A stretch of DNA of 64,000 nt from Nyssa sinensis (lineage: Eukaryota; Streptophyta; Magnoliopsida; Cornales; Nyssaceae). Location: NCBI GenBank assembly GCA_008638375.1, contig CM018035.1, positions 31,025,307 to 31,089,306 on the forward strand. Direction: 5' to 3'. Within the stretch, counting starts at the first letter, position 1. Each line of letters starts with the position of its first letter. The translations under genes and the position numbers were made by a program. This document shows positions 56,091 through 64,000 of this stretch, one piece after another. The notes beneath the pieces are model-generated. The model was not told the DNA's origin, searched no databases, and was given only the letters and a program-made list of their open reading frames with translations.

Positions 56091-56170
56091 AGGGGCTATT
56101 GCCCCTAAGACTCGAACCCACGACCCCCGCCACTGTTGACCCTAAACCATGCCCCAAGCCCACTGAGCCA
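56091..56170 (-). other. tRNA-like Pol III-type cassette (in G7)
   Basis: Minus strand: a perfect A-box match TGGCTCAGTGG (56170-56160), B box GGGTTCGAGTC (56119-56109), hairpin AGGGGCAATAGCCCCT (56106-56091), then TTTTATC. Spacing between boxes is about 50 nt, as in tRNAs with a long variable arm, but the T-stem is imperfect and no full cloverleaf forms. Confidence 0.6.
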
Positions 56171-56694
56171 CCACTGCTGGTGTTGGAAATTTCCAACTGA
56201 AATAATATATAATATATAATCGTATAATTAATTAAATTAAATTAAATTAATTAATTTAACAATGGTAAAATAATCCTATGTCTAAATTAAATAAATAAAT
56301 AGTGTATTGTGACTATTTCAAGCATTCCAGACCCAATGGCAGGGTCCGTTTTGCGAGAAAAAAATTTAAAAAAATCAAACACGTAAAAATATAAATTACC
56401 AAATTACCCCTACTATGCCCGAAGCCAAATAACAAGCTGAGATGGTCTAAATTGACTTCCTTTGACATTCCGGACCCAACGGTGAGGTCCATAACACCAA
56501 AATAGGTACTAAAAAATATGTAGTGTAAAAAATAAAATTGATTAAATTAACACGAGTAGACCGATTAAAAAAGGCTAAGACCAATCCTAGGAAATTAGGA
56601 TACGCCGGGTTAAAATTTAATGAGGAGCATCAATTTAAGAATCATTTGGAGTCAATGAGGAATTAATTGAAGTCTTGATGAATTTGATTTTTAG

Positions 56695-56748
56695 GAATTA
56701 CAAAGGAAAAGGGAAAGTCCATCAGTAGTGCTGACTCGGGAGAACAAG
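56695..56748 (+). other. Conserved exon-like block of Gb elements (G7 copy, 54 nt)
   Basis: Preceded by TTTGATTTTTAG, ends AACAAG|GTGAGTAATCC. Same length as the G2b block and alike in sequence. Confidence 0.5.
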
Positions 56749-57796
56749 GTGAGTAATCCTGTACCTTGAAGTGGAGGTTTTAATCTCCATGGATTCTGAA
56801 GTAATTTGAATTTCAAATATTCTGAAGTGTTTTTATGTTAAAATATCTGCAGTATTTCAAATTCTAAATTCTTGTATTAATATGTTTTATGTTTCAATGC
56901 ACTGTCGTTCTATTTATAAATTCTAACATGGCACGCAAAAATTCATTTCTTAATATTGCTGACAGTTGAAACGTTAATTTCGGCATGTCCATGTAAATAC
57001 CAATTTTATTAAATGTTTCTTGAAAATAAATCTCTTTTATTCAATCTATGTTTTAATTAATTCTTGTACATCGTGATTAATTTCCTGAAGCTCATGTGTT
57101 AAATGTCTCAATTGTTGTCCTCCAAGTATTTAAATACTCGTGAAAATCACTTTTTATTGTGTACATGTTTTTAAATGCTCACAAAAAGCATTTCTTGAAG
57201 TAGCCATGTTTTCAAATGCTCATAAAAAGCATTTCTTGAAGAAACCAAATCTTCAATGCTCTTTGAAAAGCATCTATTAAAGAATTAAAAAGTTTTTAGA
57301 TGCCTTAAAAAGGTATCTCCAGGGAGGTAAATAAATGTTTTAAAAAGCCTCCATTTTGCGAACCGGTAATGAAAGATAAGGATGCATAAGCATCAAAATT
57401 ATTGAGCTCCCTTTGGGTTCTCAATCTCGCAGATGCCCGGTAGAAGTTTTATCCCCCAGGCATGAGATCTCCTTGAAGTAAAACTAGGGTCTACTTCGAA
57501 ACGGATTCTCTTGTTAAAAAGTGAAAAGTTGACACGTTTAGAAATGGTAGCAGGTTTATCCCCCATTTCTAAATGTGATTAAATATGTTGTTTTCATGAA
57601 CAAAAGTTTCATGTTTTCATAAGAAATGGTAACAGGTTTTCGAACCCCCATTTACAAGAAGAAGTGTTTAAAGGGAATGGCCCAGTTTTAAAAATAACAA
57701 AGGGTCAAATACAAAAAAAAAAAAAAAAAGGATTTTATTTTATTTTTTTTGATAGGTAAATAAGATATATAAAAGAAAAGAATAAATACAAGATCA

Positions 57797-57985
57797 AGAG
57801 GGCATACCCTCGAACAAGCTAGAGGAAGGGTGGACTTCTACAAACAGAAGAGAACCCGACCAAAAGCAAACAAAAAAGAAAAAACTAAACAAAGAAAAAG
57901 AAAACAAAGCAAGAGGGCATACCCTCGGGCGGGCTAGGGAAAAGGAAGAGCATACATAAACAGAAGAGCTCCCCACCCCTAGCAG
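57797..57985 (-). repeat. 115-bp tandem duplication of the L1-j 3' UTR stem-loop
   Basis: AGAGGGCATACCCTCG occurs at 57797 and 57912, each followed by a GCTAG segment and ACAGAAGAG. The 3' hairpin of this LINE is therefore doubled. Confidence 0.75.
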
Positions 57986-57993
57986 CAAAAATA

Positions 57994-60900
57994 TTACACT
58001 TTAAATATGCTATCAGGCAAAGACCAAGTAGCCTGGAGATGTCTATTGGTAGATGAGTCCTGAATCCCTGTTGAGTGAGTGAGCCTGCCACGGATCATGT
58101 CCTGAGATTGAGCTATGATGGCATTTGGACTTTTCTGGATCTGGGAGAATAATCTACTATTCCTTTCACGCCATATGCTGTAAACAATGCAAGCTAGAGT
58201 AAGCCTGCCTAAGATGGAGGAGAACGACTTGCCTTTGAAAGAGTTGGTAGCCCAAAGGATAGTTTGCTGCCAGTCCCCAGTAGGACAGTGAAAACCACTT
58301 TTTGAGAGCAAGTGGGACCACGTGTTGGAGGAGAATGGGCAGGAAAAGAAGAGGTGATTGTGATTCTCATTTTCTCTAGAACAAAGAAGACATTTAGGAT
58401 CTTGACCAGTGTGAGAAGAGAACAGGCGGTCCTTGGTCCTTAGGCTGTGACGAATGGCCATCCAAAGAATAAAACTAGCGCGCGGAATAGATTTGGCATG
58501 CCAGATAAGCTTCCACCAATTTACCCGGGGGTGGCGGCCCCGCAGAGTTTCCCAAGCTGAACTGATGGAGAAGATCCCATTTGAGGAGGGCAACCAAATT
58601 GCTTTGTCATCTTGGAGAGGGGAGGGAAAGAAATTTGAAGGCATACCATTCTTTAGGTCCAGCAGCTAAGGAGAATTTGCAATAGGCCAGTTCCAGCAAT
58701 TTTCTTGAATGATGCAGCTCACTGTAGCAGATCTTCCCAATCCCGAATCATAAATAACCCTTTCCCCCATGTTGTCGTAGATGGAGCCATTGGGAAGCCA
58801 ATAGTCAAACCATAGGGAAGCAAAGAGCCCTGATCCAATGAACATTTTGATATGAGGCTTGAATAAAGATCTAAATTTAATCATTTTTCTCCAAGCCCAC
58901 GAGCTAGATTGAGGGCATTTGACTTCCCAGAAGCTTTTGCCTTTAAGAAGATTGCAGCAAATCCATTGAACCCAAGGGGACTTTGAGGGATTTTGAAAAA
59001 GAGCCCAACTGAGTTTCCCTAAAGCAGCTAGGTTCCAATCAACAAGTTTCTTAATCCCAAGACCCCCTTCATCACGAGGGCAGGTAACATTCTCCCAAGC
59101 AACTTTGGAACCAGAAAAGATGAGATGGTTGCCACTCCAAAGAAAAGATCTCATAGCTTGCTCAATCTGATTCACCACCTTTTTAGGGAGGATGAAGTGG
59201 GAGGACCAAAAGACTTGAATGCTAAAAAGCACTGATCTGATCAACTGAACCCGACCTGCATAGGAAAGATATTTAGTAGACCAATGAGTGATCTTACCGA
59301 TGATGCGGTCAACTAGAGTTTTGCAATCATGAGCTTTCAACTTGGTAGAGATCAAAGGAACCCCAAGGTAGCGGATAGGGAGGGAGCCTTCAGGGAAGCC
59401 GATGTGATCAATGAGATGCTGCTTGAGATTGTAATCAACACCTGAAAAGAAGATGTTACTTTTGGAGGCATTGTGGAGAAGGCCAGAAAAGGAGGCAAAA
59501 GTGTCAAGCCCTTCCTTGAGGGTAGAAGCTGAAGTGAGGTCCCCATGACAAAAGAGCATGATATCATCAGCAAAACAAAGATGAGTCAGCTTGGATTTAT
59601 GGCATCTCCAGTGGTGCTTAAATTGAGAGTCAGCCGTCTTTTAATGAAGAATCATAGAGAGAACATCCATAGCAATCACAAAGAGATAGGGGGAAAGAGG
59701 GTCCCCTTACCTTAGGCCCTTAGCCCCTGGAAAATAACCTTCCAACTCACCATTAATGACAACTGAAAAACGAGGGGTTGAGATGCAGCAATAGATCGAG
59801 TCAATAAAGAGCTTAGGAAAGCCCATGATGTTTAAAGTATCAATAATAAATTCCCATCGCACCGAGTCAAAGGCTTTCTTAAGATCAACTTTCATAGTGC
59901 ATCGAGGAGAGCCCGAGTTCTTGTGATAATTGTGCATGAGTTCTTGGGCTAGAAGAATGTTATCGCTAATATTCCTACCTTGAATAAAAGCAGATTGAGA
60001 AGGATCAACAAGGCTAGGGAGAACTTTCTTGAGACGGTTGGCCAGGATTTTGGAGATAGCTTTGTAAAGGGTGTTGCAACAAGAGATAGGCCGAAGTCTT
60101 GAACAGAGGAGGGGTTAGGAACTTTGGGGACAAGGGCAATAGCCGTGGCATTTAGCTCTTTAAGGATGGTTTTGGAAGAGAAAAATTCAGAGATAGCTGC
60201 AATGACCTCAGGTTTAACAATATTCCAAGCTTTTTTGAAGAAATGACTATTAAATCCATCAGGCCCTAGGGGCTTTGTTCAGATGAGGGCTAAAGAGAGC
60301 TTCCTGGATTTCTTCTTCAGTGACCGGGCATTGAAGAGAGGTGAACAAATCAGAATTAAGTCGTTTAGGGATAAAAGACTCAAGAGCTTGTTTACCTGGG
60401 TAATGGATAGGGCTTTCAGTTCCAAGGAGATCATGATAAAAATTGACAATAGTGTTCTTGACCTCCTTTATGTCATCAATTCTACAGCCATTCGCATCAA
60501 GGAGGCTGACAATCTTGTTACGATTCCTTCGGTTAGTCACAGATTTAAAGAAAAAAGAGGTGTTTTGATCACCTCCAGAAAGCCATTGAATACGGGATTT
60601 TTGTTTGGCGAGACTTTCCTCACTGCTTAGAAGGGAGTAAAAAAGGTGATGAGCTTCTTTTTCCTCTTGCATGATACTCACATTCCCAGGGTCTCGCTCA
60701 AGGAGGTTTTGGATATCATAGAGCTTGTTACGAGCTTCTTGGACACGGGAGGAGATGTTATTGAATCTTTGCTGATTGAGGTCCTTAAGAGCATATTTAA
60801 CCTTCTTAAGCTTTTGACAACAGATAAACATGGCTGTACCTTGAAAGTTTGTTTGCCAGGCTTGCTCAACAGTAGGAAGAAAGTTATCATAGTCAGCCCA

Positions 60901-61615
60901 AAAGTTGAAGAATTTGAAAGGGAGCCTGCGTTTTTGAAGAGAGATGCCGGATCTGACAAGAATAGGGGAATGATCTGAGAGGCCAGGGGGAAGGAATTCA
61001 GCTTCCGCGTTTGGGAAAGCTGAGAACCAGTCATGGTTGACTAAAGCCCTGTCAATCTTCCTTTGTATAGTATGGGGAAAATCTAAGATCCTCAAGCTCA
61101 ACATTCAAGAAACATGTGTTACAATCATCCATACCAGTTGGCCAGTCACACCTACCACCTCTTCTATCATGGGGGTAACGTATGGCATTGAAGTCACCAA
61201 AAATAAGCCAGGGGAGACCCTTGGAGATAGAGGCTTGGAGATTAATATCGTGCCATAAATCATTTCTTTGAAGAGAGGAATTGGAGCCATAGATAACCGA
61301 AATGATCATGGGGGTTTTTGAGTCTCGAATTGTAATATTACAGTGGATAGCTTGATTGGTAGCACATGAAGAATTAACTTGAAGCACAGCGTTATTCCAA
61401 CCAATCCATATTCTTCCCGAGGCCGAGTGAGGGTAGTTATGCAAGAAGGACCATCCGGGGATGAGAGAGTTAGCCGTAACGTCTTTAGAAGCTTCCTTAA
61501 TTTTAGTCTCAACAATGCCTAAAAAACAGATAGAATTATCACAAACAAACAACTGAATTTCGCGCTGTTTAGAGGGGCTGTTCATGCCCCTAATATTCCA
61601 ACAAGCAAAATGCAT
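57994..61615 (-). pseudogene. LINE L1-j ORF2: endonuclease-reverse transcriptase, few lesions
   Basis: Starts MHFACWNIRGMNSPSKQREI at 61615. APE-type endonuclease: ETK, SVIYGSNSS, LIFGDFNAIR and LSDHSPI. Then linker, RT (NKAPR..., [23 protein letters not shown] at 59575-59564), SLPIRYLGVPLISTKLKAHD, and a complete zf-RVT domain (CLLCSRENENHNHLFFSCPF) ending IFKV at 57994. Lesions: frameshifts near 61090, 60260 and 60100, stops at about 59707 (LR*GDPLS, CAA to TAA), 59641 and 58666. All catalytic motifs I can see are intact, so it decayed recently relative to its neighbours. Confidence 0.93.
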
Positions 61616-62421
61616 TGAGGAGAGACGAGGGGGCCGGAACCTGCTGTTCCTTCTTCCTTTAGATTTTTCCCTTTACGCCTTAGCTTTTTGAGCTGGTTTT
61701 CGGTGTAATTGCTGCCAATATCTGCTTCATCAACTCTTGCTATTTTGTCCGCTAAAGAATTAGATTCAGGAGATACAGTAGAGGCGGAACTGCTTATCTC
61801 AGGAAGGGAGCTATCAGTTAGGACAGAACAGGATTTAGGATCCTTTGGGGACAGAAAACAGGCTTGGTCTGCAGTTAGAGGGGGGAGATGAGTATTCAAT
61901 TCTGTAGTATTTTCCATGTCCTCCACTGAGATTGAAGAGATGTGGGGAAGAACAGGTTGCTCCGGGATAAGGCCCTCTATAGGTTCACCCTCACGGTGGG
62001 AACTTACATGCGGCATATCAGATTGCAGAATTTCAGAACAGGTAGACGGCTCACCTTGATCCTTAGGGAGGTCTACAATGTGAGCTGATTCTTTGGCCGA
62101 GTCATCAATTTGGATGGATTTACCTTTGCTTGAGACCACTCTCCATTCACTTGTACTGGATTTCCTGTTAACTGTGGTGGGTAAATTAATGGCTTTCCCT
62201 TCATTAATTTTAACTGAAGGGCAGTTGGCAAGTCTATGGCCAAAGAGGTGACAGTGGGTGCACATAGAGGGAAGCCATTGGTATTCAACAAATATTTCCA
62301 CTTTTGTGAGGTCTGATAACAGAAGATCAAAGGAATCTGGGAAATCTTTAGTGGAATGACTCGATGATGATGATGGATGGGAGCCTTGCCTCGATTGAGG
62401 ATTGGTGATTGGTGGCTCCAT
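61582..62421 (-). CDS. LINE L1-j ORF1: zinc-knuckle protein lacking DUF4283
   Basis: A 279-codon open frame from ATG 62421 (MEPPITNPQSRQGSHPSSSS) to a stop at 61582. The Ser-rich N-terminus jumps directly to DFPDSFDLLLSDL and EYQWLPSMCTHCHLFGHRLA, i.e. the region after DUF4283 in L1-a, with the CCHC knuckle (C-x2-C-x4-H-x4-C) intact, and then the acidic/Ser tail with ARVDEADIGSNY. The ~150-200-residue RRM-like domain is missing without breaking the frame. The end overlaps the ORF2 start by about 34 nt. It may be translatable but probably lacks normal RNA binding. Confidence 0.8.
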   Translation of the reverse strand: MEPPITNPQSRQGSHPSSSSSHSTKDFPDSFDLLLSDLTKVEIFVEYQWLPSMCTHCHLFGHRLANCPSVKINEGKAINLPTTVNRKSSTSEWRVVSSKGKSIQIDDSAKESAHIVDLPKDQGEPSTCSEILQSDMPHVSSHREGEPIEGLIPEQPVLPHISSISVEDMENTTELNTHLPPLTADQACFLSPKDPKSCSVLTDSSLPEISSSASTVSPESNSLADKIARVDEADIGSNYTENQLKKLRRKGKNLKEEGTAGSGPLVSPQCILLVGILGA

Positions 62422-62475
62422 TGTGATTAGGGGATTTTTGAAATATTAGGTCCGATAGTTGGTCACTTTTTGTTG

Positions 62476-62858
62476 TAGAAATTTTGAATCTTGTGTAAGC
62501 CCAAAAATCACCTCACCCCCCAAGTCAAATTTTTTTCGTGGAAATTTTGCTATTTTGTGCTTTTGAAAATCTAATCACTTGTGCTCATTGTATTCTTGCT
62601 TTTAAAAACCTGAAATTCCTTGATGAGTTCTTGGCGAATTGTTGCTGGGAATTTTAAGTATTGATTATTTAGTTTCAAAAGAACAATAAGAGAATTATCA
62701 AGTGGAAAAAGGCAAGAGTGGTGAGAACATTAGAGGGTTAAAAGCCACGTATTTTTTTGAGTGAAAAACACGTGTAGAGTGATTCACATTGTTGAGTGTA
62801 AACACGTAAGCGAGAGCACTGTGAGGTCCTTTCTTTCTAACTTTGTTTTGCAGCAATC
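62476..62858 (+). other. Gypsy T3 untranslated leader
   Basis: Homologous to 30920-31171 of T2 (GAAAAGGCAAGAGTGG.., AACACGTAAG, TTTGTTTTGCAG before the ATG). No LTR or PBS on this side: L1-j lies where they should be. Confidence 0.7.
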
Positions 62859-64000
62859 ATGTCTCACAACAGTGCTAAGAGCATTGCTGAAGATGCTACG
62901 ACACTGGCTGATCCGAAAGTGTTTGTGGTGGCCATGATGAGTGAGATGCGGCATGTGATGAGGTTGGAACTGGAGCAGGTTCACTAACGGATAGATCAGA
63001 TGGAGAGTGCACGTGAGAAGCAGCCACAAAACGTCCCTAATCTGCATAGAAGGGAAAGAGTTCAACTGAGGGAATTAAGGGTTCGAAGATGAAGAGCTTT
63101 ATGGGGCTGGTTTTGATGAAGAAGATGATCGGGATTCTGTTGTTGGTAATAGGAGACATGGAGAGTGGTTTAGAGAAGTTCGAAATCGGGAAGATAACAA
63201 CTTGGGTGGTATTAAGATGAAGATTCCATCATTTCAAGGTAGATCCGATCCTGAAGCATACCTTGAGTGGGAGAAGATGATGGAGTTCGTATTTGACTAC
63301 CACAACTATTCCGAAGCAAATAAGGTAAAATTAGCTGTGATTGAATTTTCTGACTATGCTATTACTTGGTGGGATCAACTTGTTATAAACAAGGGGCAGA
63401 ATAGAGAACGTCTAATAGAGACATGGGAGGAGAAGAAAACGGTGATGAGAAAGCGGTTTGTTCCAAGTTACTACTACCATGAGTCAGTACAAAAAGCGGC
63501 AAGGTCTTAGACAGGGAAGCCGGAGCGTAGTGGATTACTACAAGGAGGAGATGGAGATTGCTATGACCCGAGCTAATGTCGAGGAAAATTAAAAGGCTAC
63601 AATGGCTAGGTTTTTACTTGGATTAAACCGGGAAATCCAAGATAAGGTAGAGATGCAGCGTTATGTGGAGTTGGAAGATACGGTGCACATGACCATCAAA
63701 GTGGAGCAACAACTCAAGAAAGGGGGGGATGGGTCACGTGCAGCCCATAACTCTAGTTCTACCTCTTGGAAACTGAGTTCTACCAGGCAGATGGACAAGT
63801 CACAAGCATCCAAATCCGAGCTCAAGTTCGCGAACACCAGCTACGTTCCTCAAGGTAAAACTGACACTTCTACCTTTAGGAATCGTGACATTAAATGTTT
63901 TAAATGTTAAGGCAGGGGACACATAGCAAGTCAATGTCCAAACAAGCAGGTCATGATATTGAAAGACGATGGTGAAATTGTAACCGACAATGAAGCTTCT
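62859..64000 (+). pseudogene. Gypsy T3 gag, continuing beyond the window
   Basis: ATG at 62859 (MSHNSAKSIAEDATTLADPK), an acidic/basic linker, the gag core (IKMKIPSFQGRSDPEAYLEW, YAITWWDQLV, RKRFVPSYYYHE) and RSVVDYYKEEMEIAMTRANV. MARFLLGLNREIQDKVE then leads to the knuckle KCFKC*GRGHIASQCPNKQV at about 63890-63945, with a TAA in place of the residue after the second Cys. Other lesions: TAA at 62987, shift near 63085, stop at 63508 and TAA at 63589. It is the closest relative of T2 gag and better preserved; pol lies outside. Confidence 0.9.

Larger units (their letters stand above)
54282..57732 (+). mobile_element. G7: Gb-subfamily giant LTR-ended element, 3'-truncated
   Basis: Starts TGTAACACCCCGAC. 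The first 550 bp match inverted 42592-43071 (G4) and the end part (56750-57660) matches inverted 36050-36600. Sense order: AT-rich 5' part, TATA-like tract, GTGTGT leader, tRNA-like cassette (antisense), 54-nt exon-like block with donor, then the intron-like region. It breaks off at an A-run (57713-57729) where LINE L1-j's 3' end starts. No credible coding region, and no captured gene recognised between 55000 and 56690. Confidence 0.82.
57733..62475 (-). mobile_element. L1-j: nearly full-length plant L1-type LINE, best preserved copy
   Basis: Minus-strand element with 3' end at about 57745 (T-run then GATAGGTAAATAAG), ORF2 61615-57994, ORF1 62421-61582 and a short 5' UTR to about 62475. Far fewer lesions than the others; RT box intact. 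It interrupts or borders G7 on one side and the gypsy T3 leader on the other; no clear TSD seen. Confidence 0.92.

Noticed and set aside
56091..56170. Functional tRNA gene
   Set aside because: A and B boxes are good, but acceptor and T stems do not pair and no anticodon arm is clear; kept only as a tRNA-like cassette.

Overview
The window looks like nuclear DNA of a dicot angiosperm from a repeat-rich, probably pericentromeric or heterochromatic region. The evidence is plant-type L1 LINEs (DUF4283 plus zinc-knuckle ORF1, endonuclease/RT ORF2 ending in a zf-RVT domain), an Athila-type Ty3/gypsy element, plant gypsy elements with an initiator-Met-tRNA PBS, and captured fragments of typical plant genes. 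I see no intact host gene, no rRNA or functional tRNA gene, and nothing prokaryotic. Almost every base can be assigned to nested, decayed mobile elements.

Layout. 1-1605: end of a giant LTR-ended element (G1) inserted in LINE L1-a (1606-6595). 6596-11420: two joined G copies (G2a, G2b) with an Athila gag piece between them. 11421-15018: four LINE pieces (L1-b to L1-e). 15019-23273: Athila-type element with LTRs, PBS, PPT and a 5-bp TSD. 23274-26687: more LINE (L1-e end, L1-d, L1-f). 26688-29540: G3. 29541-29904: LINE L1-g. 29905-35266 and 43072-43430: gypsy element T2, split by G4 (35267-43071, TSD ctact), which is itself split by oppositely oriented G5 (38846-42592, TSD gtaat). 43431-46027: a three-fold tandem module of LINE and gypsy pieces. 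46028-49803: LINE L1-h, split by LINE L1-i (15-bp TSD). 49804-53584: G6. 53585-54281: gypsy LTR and pol tail plus LINE scrap. 54282-57732: G7. 57733-62475: the best preserved LINE, L1-j. 62476-64000: gypsy T3 leader and gag, running off the window.

The most interesting system is the G family: about 3.7-4.1 kb, no transposition ORF, TG...CA ends inside a longer imperfect terminal inverted repeat (TGTAACACCCCGACC inward from one end, TGTCACATCCCGAACCCC from the other), and 5-bp TSDs. Read from TGTAACACCCC towards TGTGACA ('sense'), the copies share candidate splice signals. In one subfamily (G1, G5, G6) the slot just upstream of a strong donor (CAG|GTGAGTAA) holds sense-oriented pieces of cellular genes: beta-galactosidase, an ANP/NPK1-like MAPKKK and a ZFWD-like WD40 in G6, and a VPS13-like piece plus unidentified sequence in G5. 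The other subfamily (G2, G3, G4, G7) instead has a conserved 53-65 nt exon-like block. In three of its members (G2b, G3, G7) there is an antisense tRNA-like cassette with A box, B box, hairpin and T-run. This looks like a gene-fragment-capturing, possibly spliced, LTR-type (or solo-LTR) family.

All calls come from reading the sequence and recalling family motifs. No database search or alignment program was run, so percentages and lineage names are deliberately left vague.
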